NCBI GenBank assembly: GCA_964624955.1 | Contig: CAZUZF010000022.1 | Span: forward strand, 1 to 16,189 | From: JACQHJ01 sp964624955 | Lineage (GTDB): Bacteria; Patescibacteriota; Microgenomatia; Levybacterales; UBA12049 | DNA: 16,189 nt | Direction of reading: 5' to 3' | Shown: positions 7,556-14,668 of the stretch, piece after piece | Numbering within the stretch: position 1 is the stretch's first letter | Layout: each line of letters opens with the position of its first letter | Made by a program: the position numbers and the translations under genes | Notes under the pieces: generated by a model | The model's database searches: none | Seen by the model: only the letters and a program-made list of their open reading frames with translations | What the model was told of the DNA's origin: nothing

Positions 7556-8758
7556 TTACTGAATACTCGATATTAAACTGTAAATTGGCGTAATAACACT
7601 GATTATTAAAAATGCAACGCCAATGCCTAGTACAATCATAATAAAAGGCTCCATTGCTGTTGTTAATGTTTTGACCATCTGATCAACCTCCCTTTCAAAA
7701 TATTCTGAGGCTTTTTGCAAAGTTTCATCCATTTTTCCGGTCTGTTCACCGATTTTCACAAGCTGAACAAGTAGGTTAGGGAAAAGCGTTGACTGGGACA
7801 TAGCGCTACCTACTGTTACTCCTTTTTCCACCTGTTGACCAACTCCTACAATCGCATTGTAGAAATGAATATTTCCCGTAGTTGCCGCTGTTTCGTTTAA
7901 CGCCTCAACTACCAATGTTCCGGTTCCGACCAAAAGTCCAAACGTTCTTGAAAACTCGGCGAGTATTGTCTGTTTTAAAAGTTTACCAAAAACAGGAAGC
8001 TTAAGGATAACATCGTCAATAATAAGCCTTCCACCCATTGTCCTTGACCATCTTCTAAACACATAGAAAAGGGCAAGAATAATGATTAAGATTACGGGCC
8101 AAAAAAGTGTAAAAAAGGAGGATACCGATATTAGAATTTGCGTTGGAAGCGGGAGCGCAACGCCAAGATTTTCGTAAAGAGTGGTAAGCTGGGGGATGAC
8201 AAAAACCATCATCACAAGCATAACGGCTATCATTAAAATAACAACTATAATAGGGTACATAAGAGCGGATTTTATCGTTGCTTTTAGTTTTGCCTGTTTT
8301 TCCAAGTTATCCGCAAGCCTTAAAAGCACTTTGTCCAAAAGCCCAGAGGATTCTCCGGCTTTTATTATGGAAACATAGATATTGCTAAAGACTTTGGGAT
8401 GTTTGGATATTGCCCCGGAAAGCGTCTTTCCCTCAGAAACGTCATTAATAATGGTTGTGATAATTTCGGCCATTGCCGGATTTTGTATCTGGTCTTTTAA
8501 TATCTCTAAAGATTTCATAACAGTAAGCCCTGAAGAAAGCATTGAGGAAAGCTGTCTTGTAAAAAGAATAAGATCCTGGGTTTTTACATTGTTTAAAAAA
8601 GGAAGGATTGTAGAAATATTATTGTCAATTCTTACTATCTGGATTGGCAAAAAACCTTTACTTCTAAGATACAATGCAGCCTCCTCTATACCTTTTGCGT
8701 CTAAAAGTCCTTGGGTTAATTTTCCTTCTTTGGTAGCAGCTTTGTATCTTAGTCTCAT
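7556..8758 (-). CDS. pilC: Type IV pilus inner-membrane platform protein PilC (GspF family)
   Basis: The 400-residue protein has the full family length and architecture: an N-terminal domain beginning RYKAATKEGKLTQG, two homologous GspF domains each starting with an FTRQLSSML or FSRTFGLLV segment, and three membrane helices (about 163-190, 210-232 and 370-395). SGLTVMKSLEIL, SGLLDKVLLRLADNLEKQ and GTGTLVVEALNETA are typical GspF-domain signatures. PilC anchors the pilus in the cytoplasmic membrane and couples the ATPases PilB and PilT to pilin insertion and removal. It starts 1 nt after pilT; a weak AGGA lies 4 nt before the start. Confidence 0.95.
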   Translation of the reverse strand: MRLRYKAATKEGKLTQGLLDAKGIEEAALYLRSKGFLPIQIVRIDNNISTILPFLNNVKTQDLILFTRQLSSMLSSGLTVMKSLEILKDQIQNPAMAEIITTIINDVSEGKTLSGAISKHPKVFSNIYVSIIKAGESSGLLDKVLLRLADNLEKQAKLKATIKSALMYPIIVVILMIAVMLVMMVFVIPQLTTLYENLGVALPLPTQILISVSSFFTLFWPVILIIILALFYVFRRWSRTMGGRLIIDDVILKLPVFGKLLKQTILAEFSRTFGLLVGTGTLVVEALNETAATTGNIHFYNAIVGVGQQVEKGVTVGSAMSQSTLFPNLLVQLVKIGEQTGKMDETLQKASEYFEREVDQMVKTLTTAMEPFIMIVLGIGVAFLIISVITPIYSLISSIQ

Positions 8759-8759
8759 A

Positions 8760-9827
8760 TCATCCTATCAGTCTTAAAAGCTCATCCGGTCTTAGCGCAT
8801 AGCTTTTTGCAGTCTCTAAACTGATTGCGCCAGACAAAACAAGGGTTGCCAGAGATGTTTCAAGAGGAATCATGCCTATACTTTGAGAAGTCTGGATAAC
8901 CGAGTCTATAAGATGGGTCTTTCCATCCCTAATATTACTTGAAACTGCCGTATTGCCGACTAAAATCTCAACAGCAGGAACTCTTCCTCCGTTTATCATG
9001 GGGATAAGTCTTTGGGAAATAATGCCCTTTAGGGTCGCCGCAAGCTGAATTCTGATTTGAGTCTGTTGGTTTGAGGGAAATGTGTCTAAAATCCTGTCAA
9101 TTGTCTGGGAAGCAGAATTTGTGTGCAGGGTGGAAAAGACCAAATGCCCTGTTTCCGCAATGGTTATTGCAGCTGCCATTGTTTCAGGGTCTCTCATTTC
9201 GCCTACCAAAACAACGTCTGGATCTTCTCTTAGAGCAGAACGCAAAGACATTGCCCAAGAATGCGTGTCTATATCCATTTCTCTTTGCGAGATAATGCTT
9301 TTCCCAAGCGGATAAATATATTCAACCGGATCTTCAATGGTTAGAATATGCAAAGATTTGCCCAGGTTAATCTCGTTAATAATTGCAGCCAATGTTGTTG
9401 ACTTTCCGTGCCCTGTAGGACCTGTTACCAAAACAAATCCCTGCTTTAACTGAGCAAAGTTGTGGCAGACTTTGGGAAGCTTCAATTCTTCAATGGTTCT
9501 AATATTGGGCTGCAAAAACCTGAAAGCGCCGGATAATACACCCCTTTGATAATATAGATTTGTTCTAAACCTACCCAAATCTCCGTATGCGCCTCCTCCA
9601 AACCCGAAAGAGAAATCAAGTTCTTTATTGTTTAACAATAAGTTTTTCTGATCGGGTTTAAGAAGGGAAAAAATCATTTCTTCAATCTGCGCCGTTGTAA
9701 GAACCGGATAATCTGTAAGAAAGATTAGGGCTCCATCAATTCTAACGGCGGGATGAATACCTGCCAGAAGGTGAAGGTCAGACGCATTGTTTTTTATTGT
9801 AATGTTTAGAAGTTCTGTTATTTCCAT
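8760..9827 (-). CDS. pilT: Type IV pilus retraction ATPase PilT
   Basis: The 355-residue protein has an N-terminal PAS-like domain with ASDLHLLAG (15-23) and a RecA-like ATPase domain. The Walker A box is GPTGHGKS (136-143); ILTIEDPVEY (161-170) is the Asp box, VVLVGEMRD (205-213) the Walker B region, and TGHLVFSTLHT (226-236) the His box. The region VSSNIRDGKTHLID (295-308) corresponds to the AIRNLIRE motif specific for PilT and needed for retraction. Walker A has His where most relatives have Ser. The gene follows pilB by 4 nt with a clear Shine-Dalgarno. Retraction implies twitching, DNA uptake or host attachment. Confidence 0.95.
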   Translation of the reverse strand: MEITELLNITIKNNASDLHLLAGIHPAVRIDGALIFLTDYPVLTTAQIEEMIFSLLKPDQKNLLLNNKELDFSFGFGGGAYGDLGRFRTNLYYQRGVLSGAFRFLQPNIRTIEELKLPKVCHNFAQLKQGFVLVTGPTGHGKSTTLAAIINEINLGKSLHILTIEDPVEYIYPLGKSIISQREMDIDTHSWAMSLRSALREDPDVVLVGEMRDPETMAAAITIAETGHLVFSTLHTNSASQTIDRILDTFPSNQQTQIRIQLAATLKGIISQRLIPMINGGRVPAVEILVGNTAVSSNIRDGKTHLIDSVIQTSQSIGMIPLETSLATLVLSGAISLETAKSYALRPDELLRLIG

Positions 9828-9839
9828 GGATTTACTCCT
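9828..9839 (-). promoter_or_regulatory. Shine-Dalgarno sequence of pilT
   Basis: AGGAG (9839-9835) lies 7 nt before the pilT ATG and is embedded in the last codons of pilB. It is the clearest ribosome binding site in the window. It shows that this organism does use Shine-Dalgarno initiation for an operon-internal gene, in contrast to the leaderless look of promoter-proximal genes. Confidence 0.7.
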
Positions 9840-11616
9840 GTGCTACTCTTAGTACTTCCTCAATCGTGCTTATTCCGTTTAAGACTTTAATGTAGCCGTC
9901 TTGTTTCATCGTTATCATCCCCTCTAATCTTGCCTCTTTTTCAATTGTACCACTGTCTGCGTGCTGCAAAATTAAACTTGCAATTTTTTCCGTAACTGGC
10001 AGTGCTTCAAAAATACCTATTCTGCCAATATAACCAGAGTTTCCGCACTCCTCACAACCTTGGCCTTTATACAGTTTTGGGGTAAGTAAACCGGGAGGAT
10101 AATATTTTCCCAAAACCGACTTTATCTCCTCAACCATTTGAGGTGGGGGAGTATAAGAAACTTTACAATGGGTACAGATTCTTCTGACAATACGCTGGGC
10201 AAGAACCGCATTCATCGTTGAAGCAAGCAAAAAGGTTTCAGCGCCTAAATCTAAAAGCCTTGGCAGCGCTCCCGCAGCTGACGATGTATGTAAAGTGGAG
10301 AAGACCAAATGCCCTGTCAAAGCAGCCTGGATAGCAAGCTCTGTTGTTTCTTTGTCTCTTATCTCTCCGACCAAGATAATGTTTGGGTCCTGGCGCAAAA
10401 ATGATCGTAAGCCTTCTGCGAAAGTAAGGTTGACAGCCGGGTTTACCTGGACTTGGTTAATTCCTGCTATCTGGTATTCAACAGGATCTTCCAGAGTTGA
10501 AATGTTTACCTTGGTCGTGTTTAATTTTGATAAAACAGAGTACAAAGTTGTAGTCTTACCAGACCCTGTGGGACCGCAGACAATAATAATTCCATGAGGC
10601 CTAAGTATTGCTGTTTCAAGTATTTTTTCTGAAAAACCAGAAAGCCCAAGTTCGGAAAGCGTTGGTATTCCGCCTGTTTTTCTAAGTAACCTCATAACAA
10701 TCTTTTCTCCAAAGACAGTAGGAAGCACACTGATACGAAGATCCACCTCTTTTTGGTCAACCTTAAAATTAAAGCGTCCGTCCTGGGGGCTTCGGTGTTC
10801 GTCTATTTTCATTTCTGATAAAATCTTTATCCTTGAAATTACAGCCTCCTGGACTGCTTTGGGGAGAGATAGCCTGTCATATAATATTCCGTCAATTCTG
10901 TACCTTACCCTGACCCTGTCTTCCTGGGGTTCAATGTGAACGTCAGAAGCCCTGCTCGTTACCGCATATTCCAAAATTGTAGAGACAATTTTGGCAATTG
11001 GCGCTTCTTTAATAATCTGGGCAATTTGATCCGTATCAACCGTCTTTATCTTATTAACGCTTTCTGTTTCTTTTATAGCTTCTCCGACTTCTCCCACAAG
11101 CTCCTGTCTATATTGCTGATTTATTTCTTTTACAACATCTGGGGGTGTTGCGGCGTAGGATTTAATATTTAACCCTGTCTTTTCGCGCACAAACGTTATC
11201 GCATCCAAATCAACAGGATTGCTCATGGCAACAGACAAAGTTTTTGTATTGTCATCATACGCAAAGGGGATTAGAGAAAATCTCTCTGCCACTGCTCTTG
11301 GTACAAGGCCTAAGGCTTCGGGAGAAAACGAAGCATTGGAAACGTCAACAAAGGGAATACCCAAAAGTTCTGCCTTAGCCTGGGCAAGTTTTGCAGGAGC
11401 AACCACTTCCATTGACTCGATAATCGATTCCTCTGAAACTCCTTTGGAAGCAGATTTTACCTTAATATCGTCATACTGGGACTTGTTGAGAAGTTTTTGG
11501 GAATATAAAATATCAGCAAGAGTCTCTGTTGTTGTATCTATTTGCTCATCCAATACATTTGGCGTTATCGCTTGAGTTACTTTAGATTGGTCTGATAAAT
11601 TCGTTTGATCGGGCAT
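9832..11616 (-). CDS. pilB: Type IV pilus extension ATPase PilB (GspE family)
   Basis: The 594-residue protein has an N-terminal MshEN-type domain (about 30-175; LADILYSQKLL, then LGIPFVDVS) and an N2 domain with ASDVHIEPQ (223-231) and RIDGILYD (240-247). The ATPase domain has Walker A GPTGSGKT (348-355), Asp box STLEDPVEY (373-381), Walker B region IILVGEIRD (413-421) and His box TGHLVFSTLHT (434-444). A zinc motif is formed by CxxC at 481/484 and 521/524. PilB powers pilin polymerisation at PilC. MshEN domains often bind cyclic-di-GMP in relatives, which is not demonstrable here. It is the first gene of the minus-strand cluster. Confidence 0.95.
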   Translation of the reverse strand: MPDQTNLSDQSKVTQAITPNVLDEQIDTTTETLADILYSQKLLNKSQYDDIKVKSASKGVSEESIIESMEVVAPAKLAQAKAELLGIPFVDVSNASFSPEALGLVPRAVAERFSLIPFAYDDNTKTLSVAMSNPVDLDAITFVREKTGLNIKSYAATPPDVVKEINQQYRQELVGEVGEAIKETESVNKIKTVDTDQIAQIIKEAPIAKIVSTILEYAVTSRASDVHIEPQEDRVRVRYRIDGILYDRLSLPKAVQEAVISRIKILSEMKIDEHRSPQDGRFNFKVDQKEVDLRISVLPTVFGEKIVMRLLRKTGGIPTLSELGLSGFSEKILETAILRPHGIIIVCGPTGSGKTTTLYSVLSKLNTTKVNISTLEDPVEYQIAGINQVQVNPAVNLTFAEGLRSFLRQDPNIILVGEIRDKETTELAIQAALTGHLVFSTLHTSSAAGALPRLLDLGAETFLLASTMNAVLAQRIVRRICTHCKVSYTPPPQMVEEIKSVLGKYYPPGLLTPKLYKGQGCEECGNSGYIGRIGIFEALPVTEKIASLILQHADSGTIEKEARLEGMITMKQDGYIKVLNGISTIEEVLRVAQE

Positions 11617-11623
11617 TACTATA

Positions 11624-11653
11624 ATAGTAGGCTAAAATATGATATAAAGTCAA
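11624..11653 (-). promoter_or_regulatory. Promoter of the pilB-pilT-pilC operon
   Basis: On the minus strand there is TTGACT (11653-11648), an 18-nt spacer and TACTAT (11629-11624), with 7 nt (TATAGTA) to the pilB ATG. The predicted start of transcription is at or next to the start codon, so the mRNA should be leaderless. It occupies the same short gap as the promoter of the divergent holB-like gene. Confidence 0.65.
11638..11648 (+). promoter_or_regulatory. Possible -10 region of the holB-like gene
   Basis: Overlapping candidates TATGAT (11638-11643) and TATAAA (11643-11648) lie 15-20 nt before the ATG at 11664, without a good -35. They overlap the spacer and -35 of the divergent pilB promoter, so the two transcription units may interfere. 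Confidence 0.3.
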
Positions 11654-11663
11654 CAGAAAAACA

Positions 11664-12308
11664 ATGCAAAGTTTTATCATTATTTCCAAAAATAGGGAAA
11701 AGGCAAGAGAAATAGTCAAAAAAATGGCGGATGAGCAAAATATTGCAAAATTTGACATTTTTTTCTTTGAGAGCGAAAAACAAACAGGCATTGCAGACAT
11801 TAGAAGTCTTTCAAGGCAAATTTCTCTAAAACCCTTAAGTGGAGATAAAAAAATTGTTGTCCTGGAGGCTTTTTATGGAATAACCATTGACGCCCAGAAT
11901 GCATTTTTAAAAGTTTTGGAAGAACCTCCGCTTTCTACTACCATAGTAATACTTGCAAATTCAAATTTTTTTCTGCCGACAATTCTTTCAAGGTGCAAAT
12001 TAATAGAACTTGATAGAGAGATTTCTCTTGATCAAAAAGAAAGACAAAATCTTCTAAAAATATTGGAAGATTTACGATCTTACACAATAGGGGAGAGGTT
12101 AAAACTTGCCCAAGACTTAGCTAAAGATAGAGAAGAGGCTTTAAGTTTTATTGAAAAATTAATTGTTGTGGGAAGATTTGAAATGGTAAAAAAACAAAGA
12201 TTGGAATATAAAACAATTTTACAAACCTTGCAAAGATACCATAAAGAAATAAAACAATCTAATGTCAATCTAAGGTTGGGGCTTGAGAATCTTTTTTTGG
12301 ATATTTAA
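11664..12308 (+). CDS. holB: DNA polymerase III delta'-like clamp-loader subunit
   Basis: The 214-residue protein resembles the AAA+ core of delta'/gamma-tau subunits. ADIRSLSRQISLKPLSGDKKIVVLEA (44-69) matches the region before Walker B. DAQNAFLKVLEEPP (76-89) is the conserved segment of clamp-loader proteins, and LPTILSRCKLIEL (104-116) contains the SRC motif (109-111) that supplies the arginine finger. No Walker A box is present, as expected for delta', which does not hydrolyse ATP. At 214 residues it is much shorter than E. coli HolB (334), so the C-terminal collar domain appears reduced. It would help to load the sliding clamp. A truncated DnaX relative is the alternative, but the missing P-loop argues against it. 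Confidence 0.82.
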   Translation: MQSFIIISKNREKAREIVKKMADEQNIAKFDIFFFESEKQTGIADIRSLSRQISLKPLSGDKKIVVLEAFYGITIDAQNAFLKVLEEPPLSTTIVILANSNFFLPTILSRCKLIELDREISLDQKERQNLLKILEDLRSYTIGERLKLAQDLAKDREEALSFIEKLIVVGRFEMVKKQRLEYKTILQTLQRYHKEIKQSNVNLRLGLENLFLDI

Positions 12309-12316
12309 AACTACCA

Positions 12317-12345
12317 TTGACTTTTGGTTATGTCAGTAATACAAT
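12317..12345 (+). promoter_or_regulatory. Promoter of the 137-residue membrane protein gene
   Basis: TTGACT (12317-12322), a 17-nt spacer and TACAAT (12340-12345) precede the ATG at 12355 by 9 nt (cggcaaatc). There is no Shine-Dalgarno; a nearly leaderless mRNA is predicted. Confidence 0.65.
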
Positions 12346-12354
12346 CGGCAAATC

Positions 12355-12768
12355 ATGAAATTAGATGTTGAGACAAAAGCTCAATTATATGGAATCCGCG
12401 GAGTAGATGAACCTTTAGGCGCTAGGATCACCACGACTACAACAGAGGCTATGGTTTACGAGGATGCATTTTACCAGGCAAGTGAAGCAGTAGAGCAAGC
12501 AGAATTAGTAAGAGGTGGCCTCGTAGCGCTAAGCATTGGAGTTGGGCTTCATGCTCTAAGAGAGGTTGTCTTAGGTAGCCTTAGTGGTCAACTTAGAAGA
12601 GAAGCTAAGGGAATTGGACTACTTACTGCAGCTGCTGTTATTGCCGGCGGCGCATTATTACAAAGCGATGAGGTCAGGGGAGCAAAAGAAAGATTAAGGT
12701 TGGTAAGACAAGCAGAAAAATCTTCAAATGGAAGCGCACAAAGCTCATCCTCTTTTGAAATGAGATAG
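12355..12768 (+). CDS. Small protein with two predicted hydrophobic helices, unknown function
   Basis: I do not recognise this 137-residue protein. The N-terminal 50 residues are polar and Thr- and Glu-rich (ARITTTTTEAMVYEDAFYQA, then an acidic helix SEAVEQAEL). Two hydrophobic segments follow at about 52-70 (VRGGLVALSIGVGLHALREVV) and 87-102 (GIGLLTAAAVIAGGALLQ), separated by a basic loop. The C-terminus is charged and ends in a Ser-rich stretch (SSNGSAQSSSSFEMR). A hairpin membrane protein with both ends on the same side is likely. It has its own promoter, is separated by 46 nt from the holB-like gene, and is more GC-rich in its hydrophobic part than its neighbours. Confidence 0.7.
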   Translation: MKLDVETKAQLYGIRGVDEPLGARITTTTTEAMVYEDAFYQASEAVEQAELVRGGLVALSIGVGLHALREVVLGSLSGQLRREAKGIGLLTAAAVIAGGALLQSDEVRGAKERLRLVRQAEKSSNGSAQSSSSFEMR

Positions 12769-12835
12769 AAATACTAACCCTCTCCATATTTGTCATAGAA
12801 ATTAAGAATTATTTGCCTACAACATAAAAATAAAT

Positions 12836-12863
12836 TTGATTTTAAAATTAAAAGTACTATAAT
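12836..12863 (+). promoter_or_regulatory. Promoter of the 182-residue protein gene, with AT-rich inverted repeat
   Basis: TTGATT (12836-12841), a 16-nt spacer and a consensus TATAAT (12858-12863) precede the ATG at 12873 by 9 nt. The spacer contains TTTTAA-AA-TTAAAA (12840-12853). The whole element resembles the promoter at 13435-13463: both begin TTGATTTTA and end CTATAATCT. Confidence 0.65.
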
Positions 12864-12872
12864 CTGCCTACT

Positions 12873-13421
12873 ATGGAAAAGGGTCAAGGTAGAAGACCAA
12901 AAACTACCCACATCGAAATTAGAGAAATGTCTCCCGCTGCAATTTGGAGAGGGATAGTTGTCGAGCTGACAAGGCTTGCAGATGCAAGAAACAAACCTGT
13001 CAACACGTTTGCTCCTATTCATCAATTTGGTATTTTTCCAGAAACTGAACCTAACCGCACCATTAGAGTAAACTGTGCATTTGCTGAAAACGGCAAGCCA
13101 ACTGTGGTGGTAATCGACGCAAGCTATAAAAAGGCCCATACCCAGCAGTTAGTTCTGCGGGCGAAATGGGTTGGAGACGAACCTCAAAAAGTTGATATTG
13201 ATCCTTCCAAAATACCAGGAGCAAAATCAATACTGCCACCAGAAGTAGTCGGTGCTTATGCTTTGCATATGCTTGGAGAAATGAGGCAACGTGCCTTGGA
13301 CCAAAAAGCACAACAAGAACAAGAAGAACAAGAACGACAACCAGAACATGAACCACAGCAACCAACAGAGACACCTTTTGTAATGTTTATGCCTGAAAGC
13401 TACGGAGAAGGCAATAACTAA
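12873..13421 (+). CDS. Unknown protein with Q/E-rich C-terminal tail
   Basis: The 182-residue soluble protein is not one I recognise. Residues 1-135 look globular, with a helix EMSPAAIWRGIVVELTRLADA (about 17-38) and probable beta strands around NRTIRVNCAF and KPTVVVIDAS (about 61-87). Residues 136-166 form a low-complexity Gln/Glu stretch (KAQQEQEEQERQ), encoded by imperfect caagaa repeats near 13308-13340. The end, PFVMFMPESYGEGNN, is ordered-looking again. There is no signal peptide or membrane segment. It has its own promoter, closely resembling that of the next gene, so the two may be co-regulated. Confidence 0.7.
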   Translation: MEKGQGRRPKTTHIEIREMSPAAIWRGIVVELTRLADARNKPVNTFAPIHQFGIFPETEPNRTIRVNCAFAENGKPTVVVIDASYKKAHTQQLVLRAKWVGDEPQKVDIDPSKIPGAKSILPPEVVGAYALHMLGEMRQRALDQKAQQEQEEQERQPEHEPQQPTETPFVMFMPESYGEGNN

Positions 13422-13434
13422 CTTTAAAATAGTA

Positions 13435-13463
13435 TTGATTTTAGAAAAATCTAAAACTATAAT
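13435..13463 (+). promoter_or_regulatory. Promoter of the winged-helix-like gene with embedded operator-like palindrome
   Basis: TTGATT (13435-13440), a 17-nt spacer and TATAAT (13458-13463) precede the ATG at 13472 by 8 nt. A perfect 7-bp inverted repeat, TTTTAGA-AAAA-TCTAAAA (13439-13456), fills the spacer. That is the usual place for a repressor operator. A weak terminator for the preceding gene is possible, but the stem is very AT-rich. Confidence 0.65.
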
Positions 13464-13471
13464 CTCTTGCG

Positions 13472-13816
13472 ATGCCAAGAAATAGTCTGGAGATTAGACT
13501 ACCTCTTTTTATCAGTCAAAGAAAAATATGGGAGAAAGTAATGGAAGCTCTCTCATTATTAGAAATTGATGGCATCGAAGCAGCGACAACAACGGAAGTA
13601 TATGAAAGGATCAATCAACACTACCCTAATCAAAGTAGATTTAGAACTAAAATCGGCAGAGGAGATGTTTTCCTAGGCCTTCGGGATTTGGAAACAAAAG
13701 GACTGATCACGCATTTACTTGTTGAGCGCCACGATGCAAATAATAATACCTTTACCGCCATGGGCTATAAAAGAGTAACTGTTCCAGACGCTCAAAGAAA
13801 TTCGGCAAGGCAATAA
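13472..13816 (+). CDS. Small probable winged-helix protein
   Basis: The 114-residue protein has a pattern of helices and a wing that suggests a winged helix-turn-helix: helix QRKIWEKVMEALSLLEI (about 16-32), helix TTTEVYERINQHYP (about 39-52), a candidate recognition helix GRGDVFLGLRDLETKG (about 62-77), then a beta hairpin LITHLLVERHDANNNTFTAMGYKRV. 'Lr.LE.KGLI' followed by such a hairpin is frequent in transcription regulators. No enzyme motif is seen. The palindrome in its own promoter makes autoregulation an attractive hypothesis. The assignment rests on pattern alone and needs a structure prediction. Confidence 0.6.
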   Translation: MPRNSLEIRLPLFISQRKIWEKVMEALSLLEIDGIEAATTTEVYERINQHYPNQSRFRTKIGRGDVFLGLRDLETKGLITHLLVERHDANNNTFTAMGYKRVTVPDAQRNSARQ

Positions 13817-13841
13817 ACATAACTCTTTAAAAAATTTTGTG

Positions 13842-13847
13842 TATAAT
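13842..13847 (+). promoter_or_regulatory. -10 element of the 89-residue two-TM protein gene
   Basis: A consensus TATAAT lies 9 nt before the ATG at 13857. No good -35 is visible 16-18 nt upstream. The spacing fits the leaderless pattern of the neighbouring genes. Confidence 0.5.
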
Positions 13848-13856
13848 TTAGTTTAA

Positions 13857-14126
13857 ATGATAAATACGTCAAATCTTGAAGAAAGAATAGAAAGAATTGA
13901 AAAAAGAAACAAGGAGGTTGAGCTAAACAAGGCTTGGGAGATAAGCTGGAGCCGAAGAGTCCTTCTTATTCTTTTTACCTATTTTTCAATTGCTTTATAC
14001 CTTGAATTTATTGTAGGAATTGATCCTTGGGTAAATGCAATTGTTCCTGCAATTGGTTTTTTGCTTTCCACCCTAACCCTCCCATATTTCAAAACCCTTT
14101 GGGAAAAATGGATCTATAAAAAATAA
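13857..14126 (+). CDS. Small two-TM protein with N-terminal coiled coil
   Basis: The 89-residue protein starts with a charged helix, NLEERIERIEKRNKEVELNKAWE (about 6-28), likely a short coiled coil. SWSRRVLLILFTYFSIALYL then begins the first membrane segment (about 34-52), and WVNAIVPAIGFLLSTLTLPYF (about 58-78) forms the second. It ends in a basic tail, WEKWIYKK. Proteins of this layout occur widely in CPR bacteria and some archaea as uncharacterised small membrane proteins; I know no function. Both ends should be cytoplasmic by the positive-inside rule. It has its own -10 element. Confidence 0.75.
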   Translation: MINTSNLEERIERIEKRNKEVELNKAWEISWSRRVLLILFTYFSIALYLEFIVGIDPWVNAIVPAIGFLLSTLTLPYFKTLWEKWIYKK

Positions 14127-14159
14127 TTGTTCGATTTTTTCAGCGTTGACGGGATATTA

Positions 14160-14165
14160 TATAAT
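14160..14165 (+). promoter_or_regulatory. -10 element of the frameshifted two-TM gene
   Basis: A consensus TATAAT lies 6 nt before the GTG at 14172. The -35 is weak (TTTTCA at the 17-nt position). The nearby TTGACG (14146-14151) is too close to act with this -10. Confidence 0.45.
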
Positions 14166-14171
14166 TAACGA

Positions 14172-14641
14172 GTGACAGTACAAGAAAGAGATATAGGTGG
14201 GCCTCGTGAGGTACAGATACTTAAATTTACCAGACAAGTATTTATTTCTAACCCTACAAACCCGGCGAAGAACCCGTAGATAATGATTTTAAAAGGTTTC
14301 AATCATTAGAAGAAGCTGGGTTAAAAAATCGAAGAACTTTCAGAAGATTAAATTGGTTATCAAAAACAGCATTGGCTTCATTTGTATTTCTCTCAGGAGC
14401 ATCTACGGGAACATTAATAGTTGGATCATTTGATAGACCTGAGGATGTAACCCAGCAAAGAAATGATTTAATAGTATTAGCAAGCGCACTTTTAGTATCG
14501 TCATTCTTGCTTACAATTCCAGCAGTAATTGCAACAGATGTTTGCGATGATAAAAGAATGATTCTTAAAAGCATAGATGTTGCAAAAAACTCTAACGAAG
14601 GAAGAATTATTGTTTCATTCCCACAAGGATTTAGAAAATAG
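14172..14641 (+). pseudogene. Two-TM protein gene interrupted by a -1 frame disruption
   Basis: From a GTG at 14172 one frame encodes 35 residues (MTVQERDIGGPREVQILKFT and on) and stops at TAG 14277-14279. The frame one base back is open from 14252 to the stop at 14639-14641 and continues sensibly, with GEEPVDNDFKRFQSLEEAGL, then SKTALASFVFLSGASTGTLI and two hydrophobic segments. Joined near 14258-14264 the product would be about 156 residues; the span of 470 nt is one base short of a multiple of three. The only start in the second frame alone is a TTG at 14372, which would cut into the first membrane segment. The family is not recognised. The cause may be a mutation, a missing base in the sequence, or programmed frameshifting. 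Confidence 0.6.
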
Positions 14642-14668
14642 AGAATAAAACTGCAATAATTAACTTGT

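Noticed and set aside
9071..9315. Two plus-strand open frames opposite pilT
   Set aside because: They are antisense to highly conserved PilT motifs, show no family pattern and have no promoter or ribosome binding site.
11219..11575. A 118-codon plus-strand frame opposite the start of pilB
   Set aside because: It is antisense to the MshEN domain of pilB; composition looks like a reflected coding frame and no start signal precedes it.
13308..13345. Short caagaa-type repeat, considered as a DNA repeat or CRISPR-like tract
   Set aside because: It is an imperfect coding repeat for Gln and Glu within a low-complexity protein tail, with no spacers.
13439..13456. The inverted repeat considered as an intrinsic terminator of the preceding gene
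   Set aside because: The stem is almost entirely A-T and is not followed by a T run; it lies exactly between a -35 and a -10, so an operator role fits better.
12774..13478. Three minus-strand open frames opposite the Q/E-tail gene
   Set aside because: Their Leu/Phe/Val-rich sequence is what the complement of Gln/Glu/Lys codons produces; promoters and spacing favour the plus-strand gene.
14156..14165. Perfect palindrome ATTATATAAT, considered as an operator
   Set aside because: It is only A and T and coincides with a TATAAT -10 box; such palindromes are expected by chance in this composition.
14372..14641. The 89-codon frame from TTG as an independent gene
   Set aside because: The start would fall at the edge of a membrane segment and lacks a promoter at the usual distance; the open frame continues upstream to 14252 with sensible protein and joins the GTG-started frame.
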